DNA from: Burkholderiales bacterium
GTDB taxonomy: Bacteria > Pseudomonadota > Gammaproteobacteria > Burkholderiales > Burkholderiaceae_E
NCBI GenBank assembly: GCA_026399835.1
Contig: JAPLQE010000011.1
Location: 1 to 64,000 of the forward strand
DNA: 64,000 nucleotides
Direction: 5' to 3'
Below the pieces are notes generated by a model. That model did not search any database. It was not told the origin of the DNA and saw nothing but the letters and a program-made list of their open reading frames with translations. A program made the translations under genes and the position numbers. Of the stretch, positions 45,083-53,534 are shown one piece after another (the stretch's first letter is position 1; each line of letters opens with the position of its first letter).

Positions 45083-45397
45083 ATGCCGATGGTGCTGGCC
45101 AGCTTCCTGAGGCTCGTCACCAGTCCGAAGATCTTCCATCTGCCCACCCCGATCGAAGACGCCGTGGCGTTCGTCGATGCGCTGCTGGCTTCGCCGGGCG
45201 TGCGCTGCGCGCATCTGGGCGCGGAGTGGCCGTCGTTGCGTCGCCTCTGTCTCGACCGGCAACTCGGCGGCAACGACGTGCCCGATGCATGGCTGGCGGC
45301 AGCCGTGTCGCACAGGGGCGAGCACCTCGTCAGCTTCGATCGAGACTTCAGGAAGCGGCTCCCGCGCGGCCAGTTCACGCTGCTCAAGGGCGTGTAG
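45083..45397 (+). pseudogene. VapC/PIN-domain toxin relic, N-terminus lost
   Basis: The frame encodes MVLASFLRLVTSPKIFHLPTPIEDAVAFVDALLASPGV, GGNDVPDAWLAAAVSHRGEHLVSFDRDFRKRL, the C-terminal two thirds of a VapC-type PIN nuclease with two late catalytic acids. The initial VDANLL-like strand with the first Asp is missing and no ribosome site precedes ATG 45083. No antitoxin gene is adjacent. A decayed toxin gene is most likely. Confidence 0.68.
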
Positions 45398-45559
45398 GAG
45401 CTGCCGCGTCGGTCCAGGACCCTTCGACGTCCGACGGCGACCCACCATGCAGGAAACGAGGAATGGCCTCCGTTCGATCGATTGGAAGCAGCCGCTCGCC
45501 CGGTGATGCTGCCGCCGGTGCGGCCGACGTCCAGGATCCTGCCATCCTCAAGGGCTTCA

Positions 45560-45587
45560 TTGCCTTCTGCAGCGGCTGTCGTACACT
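45560..45587 (+). promoter_or_regulatory. TRAP operon promoter
   Basis: TTGCCT (45560-45565), 16-bp spacer, TACACT (45582-45587) match sigma-70 boxes and would start transcription about 60 bp before the dctP-like gene. Confidence 0.55.
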
Positions 45588-45656
45588 CGCCCTCCAGTGC
45601 CCGACGCGCCGTTCCGCCGCGCCGACGGGTCCACACGCCGTCAACAGGAGACCCCG

Positions 45657-46625
45657 ATGAAGCTCACCAAACTGCTGCTCGCCTTCGCGGGCGCCGCGCT
45701 GTTCTCGACCCAGGTCGGCGCGCAGACCCAGATGCGCATCAACATCTCGATCGGCCAGAACTCGCACTACGGCGTCGCCGTCGACACCTTCGCGCGCGAA
45801 GTCGAGAAGCGCACCGCCGGCCGCTACAAGGTCCAGGCGTTCTACGCCGGTGCCCTCGGCGCCGAGCGCGAGTCGATCGAGGCGATCCAGCTCGGCACGC
45901 ACGAGCTGACGATGACGTCCAGCGGACCGGTGCCGAACTTCGTGCCCGAGACCCGGATCCTCGACATCCCGTTCCTGTTCCGCGACAAGGCGCATGCGCG
46001 CGCGGTGCTCGACGGCCCGATCGGCCAGGACCTGCTCGCCAAGTTCGAGACCAAGGGCATCAAGGCGCTGGGCTGGGCGGAGAACGGCTTTCGCCACATG
46101 ACCAACAACAAGCGCCCGGTCAACGCGCCGGACGACCTGAAGGGTCTGAAGATGCGGACCATGGAGAACCCGGTCCACATCGCCGCCTACAAGGGCTTCG
46201 GCATCGTCCCGACCCCGATGGCGTTCACCGAGGTGTTCACCGCGCTGCAGCAGGGCACGGTCGACGGTCAGGAGAACCCGCTGTCGGTCATCACCGCGGC
46301 CAAGTTCGAGCAGGTCCAGAAGCACCTGTCGCTGACCGGCCACGTCTACTCGCCGGCCGTGATCCTGATGAGCAAGGCGGCGTTCGACAAGCTGTCGGCC
46401 GACGACAAGAAGCACTTCATGGACGCCGCGACCGAGGGCATCAAGGCCAACCGCGCGCGGGTCGACGATGACGACGCCAAGGGCGTGGCCGACCTGAAGT
46501 CCAAGGGCATGCAGGTCGTCGAGGTCGACAAGTCGAAGTTCCAGGCCGCGCTCACGCCGGTGTTCGCCGAGTTCAACAAGCAGTTCGGCCAGGCCAACAT
46601 CGACAAGATCCGCAACTTCAAGTGA
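45657..46625 (+). CDS. dctP: TRAP transporter substrate-binding protein DctP
   Basis: The 322-residue periplasmic receptor has a signal peptide ending at QVGAQ. Family phrases: PETRILDIPFLFRDKAHARAVLDGPIGQ, GIKALGWAENGFRHMTNNKRPVNAPDDLKGLKMRTMENPVH, PTPMAFTEVFTALQQGTVDGQENPLSVI. The conserved Arg of LKMRTM contacts the substrate carboxylate. Ribosome site AGGAGA precedes ATG 45657. First gene of dctPQM; ligand is probably a C4-dicarboxylate or other organic acid. Confidence 0.95.
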   Translation: MKLTKLLLAFAGAALFSTQVGAQTQMRINISIGQNSHYGVAVDTFAREVEKRTAGRYKVQAFYAGALGAERESIEAIQLGTHELTMTSSGPVPNFVPETRILDIPFLFRDKAHARAVLDGPIGQDLLAKFETKGIKALGWAENGFRHMTNNKRPVNAPDDLKGLKMRTMENPVHIAAYKGFGIVPTPMAFTEVFTALQQGTVDGQENPLSVITAAKFEQVQKHLSLTGHVYSPAVILMSKAAFDKLSADDKKHFMDAATEGIKANRARVDDDDAKGVADLKSKGMQVVEVDKSKFQAALTPVFAEFNKQFGQANIDKIRNFK

Positions 46626-46630
46626 CGACA

Positions 46631-46654
46631 ACGGCCCCTTGCGGGGCCGTCTTT
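46631..46654 (+). terminator. Intercistronic hairpin between dctP and dctQ
   Basis: ACGGCCCC-TTGC-GGGGCCGT is a perfect 8-bp stem with a TTGC loop, followed by CTTT and 2 bp later the dctQ ATG. It likely causes partial termination or protects the dctP mRNA, giving more receptor than membrane subunits. Confidence 0.65.
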
Positions 46655-46656
46655 CC

Positions 46657-47151
46657 ATGAAACGCACCTTTCTCGCCGTCGAGCGCGGCACGACCGCGTT
46701 CGCGCTCTACACGTCGTGCGCGATGCTCGCGATCGCCGCCGGCCTCGGCTTCTGGCAGATCGTGACCCGCTTCGTGCTGGAGCAGCCGTCCGAATGGACC
46801 GAGGTGCTGATCCGGTTCGCGCTCGTGTGGATGGTGTTCATGGGCATCGCGGCTGCGTTCCGCCAGGGTGCGATGGTCTGCGTCGACGTGCTGTACCGGT
46901 GGAGCCGGCCCGGCATGCGGCGCTTCCTCGATTGGGCGGTCGCGGCGGCGAGCCTGGTGCTGCTGGTGCTGATCGTCTGGATCGGCTGGGACTACGCGCA
47001 GCGCGGCAAGGTGCAGTCGGTCGCGGGTCTGGAGGACATATCGATGTTCTGGGCGTACCTGGCGATGCCTGTGGGCGGTGTGTTCGCGATCCTCGGCGTG
47101 ATCGGCAACGCGCTCGATCCGAGGCGCGAAGACCTCGAGATGGCTCAGTGA
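46657..47151 (+). CDS. dctQ: TRAP transporter small membrane subunit DctQ
   Basis: The 164-residue protein has four hydrophobic segments typical of DctQ (about 15-37, 48-66, 90-112, 130-150), with TRFVLEQPSEWTEVLIRFALVWMVFMGIAAAFRQGAMVCVDVL as the conserved core. ATG 46657 lies just after the hairpin. It pairs with DctM, whose gene starts 10 bp after its stop. Confidence 0.92.
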   Translation: MKRTFLAVERGTTAFALYTSCAMLAIAAGLGFWQIVTRFVLEQPSEWTEVLIRFALVWMVFMGIAAAFRQGAMVCVDVLYRWSRPGMRRFLDWAVAAASLVLLVLIVWIGWDYAQRGKVQSVAGLEDISMFWAYLAMPVGGVFAILGVIGNALDPRREDLEMAQ

Positions 47152-47161
47152 GGGGCATGCG

Positions 47162-48436
47162 ATGACGTCCATCATGCTGCTCACGATGCTGCTGTGCTTC
47201 GCGCTGACGGTGTCGGTCGCGGTGTCGATCGGGCTGTCGGCGGTGCTCGGCATCCAGATCACCGGCGCGAACAACCTCCTGATCGTCAAGGAGATGTTCG
47301 GCTCGATCAACAAGTTCCCGCTCGCCGCCATCCCGTTCTTCATCCTGGCCGGCAACCTGATGGAGGGCGGCGGCATCTCGCGGCGACTGGTCGAGTTCGC
47401 GCGCTCGATCGTCGGCGGCGTGCAGGGCGGCCTGCCGATGACCTGCGTGCTGACCTGCATGATCTTCGCGGCGGTGTCGGGCTCGTCGGTGGCCACCACC
47501 TTCGCGATCGGCGCGATCCTGATCCCGGCGCTGGTGCGTCAGGGCTATCCGAACAACTACGCGGCCGCGCTGCAGGCCACCAGCGCCGAGCTCGGCGTGA
47601 TCATCCCGCCGTCCATCCCGATGATCCTGTACGGGGTGTCGGCCGAGGTGTCGATCGGCGAGCTGTTCATCGCCGGCTTCGGGCCGGGCCTGCTGATCGG
47701 CTTCGGGCTGATGCTCTTCGTCTGGGTCTACTGCAAGATCAAGGGCTGGGGCAAGCGCGACGGCGAAGGGCGCCTGTCGATCGGACCGGCGATCAGGCAG
47801 GCCGCCTGGGCGCTGCTGATGCCGGTGATCATCCTCGGCGGCATCTACGGCGGCATCTTCACGCCCACCGAGGCATCGGCGGTCGCGGTGGTCTACGCGC
47901 TCTTCGTCGGCATGGTCGTCTACCGCGAGATCAAGCCGTCCGACCTGATCCCGATCCTGAAGAAGTCGGCGATCTCCTCGTCGGTGATCCTGTTCATCAT
48001 CGCGAACGCGGGTCTCTTCGCCTTCCTGATCACGCGCGCCGGCGTGCCCGACGCGATCGGGCAGTGGCTGACCTCGGTGCTGCAGAGCCCGTTCTGGTTC
48101 CTGCTCGGCGTGAATGCCGCGCTGTTCCTGATCGGCATGTTCATCGAGACCTCGGCCTCGATCATCGTGCTCGCGCCGATCCTCGCGCCGGTGGCGGTGC
48201 ACTTCGGCATCGACCCGGTGCACTTCGGCATCATCATGGTGGTGAACCTCGCGCTCGGCATGATCACGCCGCCCTTCGGCGTGAACCTGTTCGCGGCCTG
48301 CACGGTGGCGAAGATATCGCTCGACCGGATCATTCCGTATCTGCTGCCCTTCGTGCTGGTGGTGCTGTCCTGCCTGATGGTCATCACCTACGTGCCGGTG
48401 ATCAGCCTCGGGCTCAGGGACCTGGTCTACCGCTGA
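47162..48436 (+). CDS. dctM: TRAP transporter large permease DctM
   Basis: The 424-residue sodium-coupled transport channel of the TRAP system has about 11-12 membrane spans. Signature stretches: FPLAAIPFFILAGNLMEGGGISRRLVEFARSIVGG, FAAVSGSSVATTFAIGAILIPALVRQGYPNNYAAALQATSAELGVIIPPSIPMILYGV and LALGMITPPFGVNLFAACTVA. Complete. It completes the dctPQM operon. Confidence 0.95.
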   Translation: MTSIMLLTMLLCFALTVSVAVSIGLSAVLGIQITGANNLLIVKEMFGSINKFPLAAIPFFILAGNLMEGGGISRRLVEFARSIVGGVQGGLPMTCVLTCMIFAAVSGSSVATTFAIGAILIPALVRQGYPNNYAAALQATSAELGVIIPPSIPMILYGVSAEVSIGELFIAGFGPGLLIGFGLMLFVWVYCKIKGWGKRDGEGRLSIGPAIRQAAWALLMPVIILGGIYGGIFTPTEASAVAVVYALFVGMVVYREIKPSDLIPILKKSAISSSVILFIIANAGLFAFLITRAGVPDAIGQWLTSVLQSPFWFLLGVNAALFLIGMFIETSASIIVLAPILAPVAVHFGIDPVHFGIIMVVNLALGMITPPFGVNLFAACTVAKISLDRIIPYLLPFVLVVLSCLMVITYVPVISLGLRDLVYR

Positions 48437-48957
48437 CCGCAGGCGTCGACCGGGCCCGCGAGCCCGGCGATGCGCTGCGCGACCGCGGCATTGGGCTCGA
48501 GCCGCTCGAAGGCGTCGGAGCCCAGCACCGGCAGCAGCAGCGCGGGCGCGGCCAGCGTGAGCGGTTCGCCCGAGGTGTCCATGCCCGCGGCCCGCAGCCA
48601 CAGCAGCGGCGCCGCGCTGCCCTGCACCGCAAGCCCCCGGTCCACGCGCAGCCTGAACATCGCATCGGTCTCGCCGCCCGGCGGCACGTCGGGCAGCAGC
48701 CAGCCGAGTTCGCCGGTGGGCGCGCCGATGCGCGGATGCGCGTGCAGCAGGCTCACCGAGACACCCGCACTCGGGCGTACGTAGAGGCGTATCGCACGCA
48801 GGCCGCCCGGGGGGCGGCGCGGCAAGCGCGGGTAGGGCGCCGGCGGTGCGATCAGCCGAACCCACAGCTCGACGGTGGCATCTCGCCCCGCGTGCAGTGC
48901 CGCGATCCGCGGCAGTGCAACGAGCCGCGGTGCTGCGCCATGATCGTCGACGTCCAT
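48427..48957 (-). CDS. Hypothetical beta-rich protein
   Basis: The 176-residue product from ATG 48957 overlaps the end of the dctM gene by 10 bp, tail to tail. It is rich in Leu/Arg/Pro with beta-strand-like segments (ATVELWVRLIAPP, GLRAIRLYVRPSAGVSVSLLHAHP, GGETDAMFRLRVDR). The style is like the beta-sandwich that follows VWA domains in some proteins, but I cannot assign a family. No signal peptide. Confidence 0.6.
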   Translation of the reverse strand: MDVDDHGAAPRLVALPRIAALHAGRDATVELWVRLIAPPAPYPRLPRRPPGGLRAIRLYVRPSAGVSVSLLHAHPRIGAPTGELGWLLPDVPPGGETDAMFRLRVDRGLAVQGSAAPLLWLRAAGMDTSGEPLTLAAPALLLPVLGSDAFERLEPNAAVAQRIAGLAGPVDACGQR

Positions 48958-49174
48958 CCCATTGCCTCCCGATCCGCGCCGCGGGGCGCGCGCCGCGAGG
49001 CGGATCGCCTGCGGTCGGCGCGGATGCGGCGATCGGGGAGAAGTCTGCGCAGCGCGGGGCTCAGGGGCTGAGCCCGGCGGCGCGGCGTTCGCGGACGCGG
49101 CCCGCGTCGCGCGCCGATCGGCCGCGACCCCTTGCGGGAGGCCGCGCGCCGGTGCGTCACGGCGTCGTGCGGCG

Positions 49175-49849
49175 CTACTCGGCGCGGATGTTGGCGGCCT
49201 TCACGATCCGCGCGTCCGTCTCGTGCTCGCGGCGCACCAGCGCGCCGAACTCCGCCGGCCCGAGCGCTGCAGGCACGTTGTCGGTGTCGAGCAGGCGCTG
49301 GCGCAACTCGGGCTGTGCGAGCAGCCGCGCGATCTCGTCGGCCACGCGCTGCACGACGGGCGCCGGCGTGGCGGCGGGCGCGAACAGGCCGAAGGTCGAG
49401 GTGAGGTTCGCCTCGGGCTGGCCGAGCTCGGCCAGCGTCGGCACGTCCGGATGCGAGTCGAGGCGCTTCGGCGCGCCGACCGCGAGCAGGCGCGGCGTGC
49501 CGCGGGCCACGAACTGATTCACCGCCGAGCTCGGGTTGGTGGTGAGCAGCTCGAACTGCCCGCCGACCGCATCGGTGATCACCTGCGCGCCGCCCTTGTT
49601 CTCGACGACGACCGGCGTGCCGAGCCGCTCGGCGAGCCGGGGTGCGAGCAGCCGCGCGACCGAGTCGCTCACGCCCCCGGTCGGATAGACGACGACCAGC
49701 CGGATCGGCTTCGACGGCCAGGCCTGCGCACGGGCGACGGGCATCGCGGACGCGGCGAGCGCAGCGGTGCCGACGGCGGCGAGCAGGCGGCGGCGCCCGG
49801 CACGGGCCGGTGCGGTGGCGGGGCGGATCGATGCGGCGGGGCGTGTCAT
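49175..49849 (-). pseudogene. Bug/TctC-type receptor with about 100-residue internal deletion
   Basis: ATG 49849 encodes 224 residues: a signal peptide (RRRLLAAVGTAALAASAMPVARAQ), the Bug N-terminus WPSKPIRLVVVYPTGGVSDSVARLLAPRLAERLGTPVVVENKGGAQ, then immediately VITDAVGGQFELLTTNPSS and the normal C-terminal half (SHPDVPTLAELGQPEANLTSTFGLFAPAATPAPVVQ). Compared with the two intact receptors in this window (326 residues), roughly 100 residues after the ENK-GA motif are missing in frame. Ligand binding is probably lost. Confidence 0.72.
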
Positions 49850-50045
49850 GGCGGGTCGGCGTGCGGAGCGGATCGCGGATGCTGACCCCGGGGCGCGCGG
49901 GCTGGCAAGCCGCGCGGGGTGCGCCATCGTGAGCCGATCGGCATGCCGCATCCGCGGGATTCGCACGACGGCGCGTCGGGCCTAAGGTGATCCCACGGTG
50001 CGACACATCCTCCGCCCGCCCCGATCCACACCCAGGGAGTCCCCC

Positions 50046-50420
50046 ATGACCGTCCGATCGATGCCCGCCGCCTTCGGCCTCGCCCTGTCCGTCCTCGCGG
50101 TCGCGCCCGCCCTCGCGCAGCAAGCCCCGGCGCCGCAGGTGCTCGCCGCCGTCGACGCATCGCGGGGCGCTGACCTCGCCGGTTTGCGCAGCCGTGCCTG
50201 GCGCGACGATGCCGGCGCACAGATGTCGCTGGCGATGCGCCTGGGCGATGCCCACCGGCGCGGCGCCGACGAGTCGTCGATGGTCGAGGCCGCGTACTGG
50301 GCGGGCCGGGCCTGGCAGGCGCCCGTGCCGGTATCGCCCGCCGTGCTCGCCGCCTTCGTGTCGGCGAACTGCGGCTCGGCGACGATCGCGAGCCACTGGG
50401 TCTGCACGGAGGCGGAATGA
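50046..50420 (+). CDS. Small secreted hypothetical protein
   Basis: ATG 50046 gives 124 residues with a signal peptide ending at ALAQQ. The mature part is Ala-rich and helical (QMSLAMRLGDAHRRGADESSMVEAAYWAGRAWQ), a little like a single Sel1/TPR-type unit, with two C-terminal cysteines. No family recognised. Its stop overlaps a possible 26-residue ORF as ATGA. Confidence 0.65.
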   Translation: MTVRSMPAAFGLALSVLAVAPALAQQAPAPQVLAAVDASRGADLAGLRSRAWRDDAGAQMSLAMRLGDAHRRGADESSMVEAAYWAGRAWQAPVPVSPAVLAAFVSANCGSATIASHWVCTEAE

Positions 50421-50497
50421 TCGGCGCGGCGGTCGCCGACATGCTCGCCGGCCTCGCTGCGGCGGGGTCCGCGATCGCGGCGTTCGCCCGCGCCTAG
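50417..50497 (+). CDS. Possible 26-residue hydrophobic peptide
   Basis: A short frame starts at ATG 50417 inside the stop of the preceding gene and encodes MIGAAVADMLAGLAAAGSAI plus six residues. It would form one short membrane helix. The ATGA coupling argues for translation, but the length and composition could arise by chance in this GC-rich DNA. Confidence 0.3.
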   Translation: MIGAAVADMLAGLAAAGSAIAAFARA

Positions 50498-50517
50498 CCT
50501 GGCCTGGCCTGGCCTGG
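50498..50517. repeat. CCTGG tandem repeat, four units
   Basis: Four perfect tandem copies of CCTGG follow the stop of the short ORF and lie before the end of the convergent diguanylate cyclase gene. Likely slippage product. Confidence 0.6.
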
Positions 50518-50532
50518 CCGGCCGGTCGTCGC

Positions 50533-51798
50533 TCAGCCGGCCCCGAGCGCCTTCGCCGGGCGGGGTGCCGACGGCAGCACGGCCGGTGCCTCGTACGCCG
50601 CGTCGTGCGGCGCTTCGGGCATCCGCTCGGTGTCCGGCGCCAGCGGATCGTCGGCGGCCACCACCCGGTCGCGCCCGCCCGCCTTCGCGCTGTACAGGCG
50701 CCGGTCGGCGGCCAGCAGCAGCGCCTCGAGCGTCCCGCCGTCCGCGGCGCTCGCCACGCCGATCGACACCGTGACCGGCATCGACGGCCCGAAGGACGTC
50801 GAGCGCACCGCGTCGCACAGCCGCTGCGCATGAGCCTGGCCTTCGTCGGGCGAGGCCTGCGGCAGCAGCAGGCAGAACTCCTCGCCGCCGTGACGCCCGA
50901 TCACCGAGCCCTCGGGGGAGTGCTCGCGCAGCAGACGCGCGAAGTGCACCAGCACGCGGTCGCCGCCGACGTGCCCGTGGCGGTCGTTGACCTGCTTGAA
51001 GCGGTCGAGGTCGAGCATCAGCAGCACCGGCTGGCCGCCCGCCTCGAGCATCCGGCGTGCCTCGTCGACGAAGCTGCGCCGCGTGCGCAGGCCGGTCAGG
51101 ACGTCGACCGTCGCGAGCCGCCACAGGTCGGCGGCGAGCCGGCCGTTGACCAGCCCGATCAGGATCATCGAGTAGACCATCGGGCCGAGCGCGAAGACCG
51201 TGGGCATCATCATCTGCAGCGGCCCCTCGACCATGCCGTCGACCGAGACATGCGCCCCGGCGATCGAGGTCACCCCCAACCGGAGCAGGTGTCCGACGAC
51301 GAACAGCACCATGAACCCTGTCGCCCAGCGCAGCGGCCCCGTCGCGTCGTCGCCGCCACGCAGCCGCCCGAGCAGCAGCGGCACCGAGGCCGCGGCGAAG
51401 ACCGCGTGCACCGCCGAGTTGAGCTGCAGCCGTGCCACCAGATGCGACGCATCGCTGCCGAGGCGCAGGTTCACCGCGAGCAGCGCGAGGTTCGTGCCGA
51501 CGGCGAGCCAGGGCAGCGGGCGCGCGCCGGTGAGGCGGCGCACGCCTTCGTAGGCGAGCGCGGCCGCGCCGGTGCCGAGCGTGTGGGCGATCTGGAAGGA
51601 CAGCAGGTCGGGGATCGCGCCGCGCAGCGCGACCCCGCCCAGCGCCAGGCCGAACATCAGCTGCGAGCCCGCCGCCCAGCGCAGCGCCACCTTCGAGGGC
51701 AGGTGAAGGCCGCGGCTCGACCACAGCATCACGGTGCAGGCGAGCGAGCTCAGGGACCCGACGAACAGCAGGGTCCGCACGTCGAAGACGAGCGTCAT
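50533..51798 (-). CDS. Membrane-bound diguanylate cyclase (GGDEF)
   Basis: The 421-residue protein has six or seven hydrophobic segments in the first 230 residues, then a GGDEF domain (ATVDVLTGLRTRRSFVDEARR, LMLDLDRFKQVNDRHGHVGGDRVL). The active-site signature is GGEEF at residues 304-308, a competent variant, so it should make cyclic di-GMP. The RxxD inhibitory site expected a few residues earlier is absent (SPEGSVIGRHGG), so product inhibition is unlikely. Confidence 0.92.
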   Translation of the reverse strand: MTLVFDVRTLLFVGSLSSLACTVMLWSSRGLHLPSKVALRWAAGSQLMFGLALGGVALRGAIPDLLSFQIAHTLGTGAAALAYEGVRRLTGARPLPWLAVGTNLALLAVNLRLGSDASHLVARLQLNSAVHAVFAAASVPLLLGRLRGGDDATGPLRWATGFMVLFVVGHLLRLGVTSIAGAHVSVDGMVEGPLQMMMPTVFALGPMVYSMILIGLVNGRLAADLWRLATVDVLTGLRTRRSFVDEARRMLEAGGQPVLLMLDLDRFKQVNDRHGHVGGDRVLVHFARLLREHSPEGSVIGRHGGEEFCLLLPQASPDEGQAHAQRLCDAVRSTSFGPSMPVTVSIGVASAADGGTLEALLLAADRRLYSAKAGGRDRVVAADDPLAPDTERMPEAPHDAAYEAPAVLPSAPRPAKALGAG

Positions 51799-51976
51799 CG
51801 ACGCATTGGGCCACGCCGCCGCCGCCGCCGCCCGGCGTGCGCGACGGTCAGCACTGACGGACCGACGGACGCGCGGTTCCGCGCCAGAGGGGGGCCGACG
51901 GGCGGCGGCCGCCCGGGCGCGCTACAGTGCCTGCCGACGGCGGACCGGACCCGGGCGCCGACGACAGGAGACACGC

Positions 51977-52213
51977 ATGGCGGCGGTGCGCACCGAGGTG
52001 GCGGGCAGCATCTGGAAGATCGAGGTGACGGTCGGCCAGCGCGTGGCCGCGGGTGACGCGCTGGTCATCGTGGAGTCGATGAAGATGGAGATCCCCATCG
52101 AGGCGCCGGCCGCCGGCACGGTGGCCGAGGTGCGCGTCGCCGAGGGCGAGCGGATCGCCGAAGGCGCGGTGGTCGTTGTGCTCGCGCAGGCGTCGGATCG
52201 GGACGCGCAGTAG
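51977..52213 (+). CDS. Stand-alone biotinyl (biotin/lipoyl) carrier protein
   Basis: The 78-residue domain has the biotinylation motif VIVESMKMEIPIEAP. It resembles the small acetyl-CoA carboxylase-type carrier proteins that serve acyl-CoA carboxylases. AGGAG precedes ATG 51977. No carboxylase gene is adjacent; partners must be elsewhere. Confidence 0.9.
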   Translation: MAAVRTEVAGSIWKIEVTVGQRVAAGDALVIVESMKMEIPIEAPAAGTVAEVRVAEGERIAEGAVVVVLAQASDRDAQ

Positions 52214-52219
52214 GTTTAT

Positions 52220-53008
52220 TCACGGCTTCACTTCGGTGCCGTCCCAGGCGAAGATCCGCCCGCTGTCGGCCGGGCCGAGCCGATCGAGCACCCCGAGCAG
52301 CCTCGCCGCCGAGTCGGCCGCCTCGAACAGCCGGCCCTCCGGGACGTTGGCCTGGAACGGCCGCGACAGCGCGCTGTCGACCGTGCCCGGATGCAGGCCC
52401 ACGCACACGCCCTCGCGCGCGGTGCGCGCCCACTCGATGGCCGCGGTGCGCAGCAGCATGTTCAGCGCCGCCTTCGAGGCACGGTAGCCGTACCAGCCGC
52501 CGAGCCGGTTGTCCGAGATCGAGCCGACCCGCGCCGACACCGCCGCGAACACCGCCCTGCCCTCGCGCGGCATCAGCGGCAGGAAGTGCTTGGCGACCAG
52601 CGCCGGGCCGGTGGCGTTGACCGCGAACAGCCGCGCCAGGCGCGCCCCGTCGAGCATGGCCAGCGACTTCTCGGGGCGCAGCCCGTCGGGCGCGTGCAGC
52701 AGTCCGGTCGCCACGATCACCCGGCGCGGCGGCGCCAGCGTGCGCGCGAGCGCGGCAGCCGCGGCGATGCTCGCCTCGTCGGTGAGGTCGATGCGCGCGT
52801 GCACGACGCGGGGCGCGCCCGGGCCGGCCACGGTCTCGCCCGACGGACCCGAGCGCGACAGCGCCAGCACCGTCGCGAACGTACCGCCCGCGACGAGTGC
52901 CTCGACGAAGGCCGCGCCCAGCCCCCCGGTGGCGCCGACGACCACCGCACCGACTGGATCGCGCACGCCGCCCGGCGCCTCCGCCCCGACCACGCCCGCC
53001 CCGCTCAC
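52220..53008 (-). CDS. Short-chain dehydrogenase/reductase (CsgA/C-factor-like)
   Basis: The 262-residue SDR has a nucleotide-binding VVVGATGGLGAAFVEAL (residues 22-38), NAT at 131-133, and active-site S158, Y175 and K179 (YGYRASK). The pattern resembles the C-factor subgroup. It is complete, unlike the adjacent SDR at 53019. Substrate unknown; 10 bp separate the two genes on the same strand. Confidence 0.88.
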   Translation of the reverse strand: MSGAGVVGAEAPGGVRDPVGAVVVGATGGLGAAFVEALVAGGTFATVLALSRSGPSGETVAGPGAPRVVHARIDLTDEASIAAAAALARTLAPPRRVIVATGLLHAPDGLRPEKSLAMLDGARLARLFAVNATGPALVAKHFLPLMPREGRAVFAAVSARVGSISDNRLGGWYGYRASKAALNMLLRTAAIEWARTAREGVCVGLHPGTVDSALSRPFQANVPEGRLFEAADSAARLLGVLDRLGPADSGRIFAWDGTEVKP

Positions 53009-53018
53009 GCCGGCCGTC

Positions 53019-53534
53019 TCACAGCGACGCCGAGAACCCGCCGTCGACCACGAGCGTGTGCCCGTTGACGAAGGCCGCCTCGTCCGACGCGAGATAGGCC
53101 GCCGCGGCGCCGATCTCCTCGGGGCGTCCCCAGCGGCCGGCCGGCTGCATCACCCGTGCGGCCTCCTTGCACAGCGCCCACACCGCGACGAGGTTGGTCT
53201 CGATGACGCGCCGGAAGTCCTCGATCGGGAAGTCGGCGATCGGGCTGCGGTGCTGGATGCCGGCGTTGGCCACCAGGATGTCGAGCCGCCCGTGACGCTC
53301 GACGGTGCGCGCGACCGCCGCCGCGCAGGCGGGCGTGTCGGTGACGTCGAAGACGGCGGCCTCGGCCTGGCCGCCTGCCGCCTCGATCTCGGCCACGCGG
53401 GCCTGGATCGCCGCCGCGTCGCGTGCGTTGAGCACCACCCGCGCGCCGTTGCGCGCCAGGGCCTGGGCCATCGCCCAGCCGAGCCCGCGCGATGCGCCGG
53501 TGACCAGTGCGACCTTGCCGTCGAGTCGGAACAC
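53019..53534 (-). pseudogene. SDR gene with in-frame deletion of the catalytic segment
   Basis: GTG 53534 (ribosome site GAGGAG) encodes 171 residues of a classical SDR (normally about 250): VALVTGASRGLGWAMAQAL, LDILVANAGIQHRSPIADF, CKEAARVMQPAG joined directly to RWGRPEEIGAAAAYLASDEA and FVNGHTLVVDGG. The Ser and Tyr-x-x-x-Lys catalytic residues are therefore missing. The junction reads QPAGRWGRPEE; intact enzymes have PAG at both flanks (the residue before is Q and T), so a short repeat probably mediated the loss. Confidence 0.78.

Noticed and set aside
50498-50517. CCTGG repeats considered as a phase-variation tract
   Set aside because: It lies outside both flanking coding frames and not in a promoter position, so copy-number change would have no clear effect.
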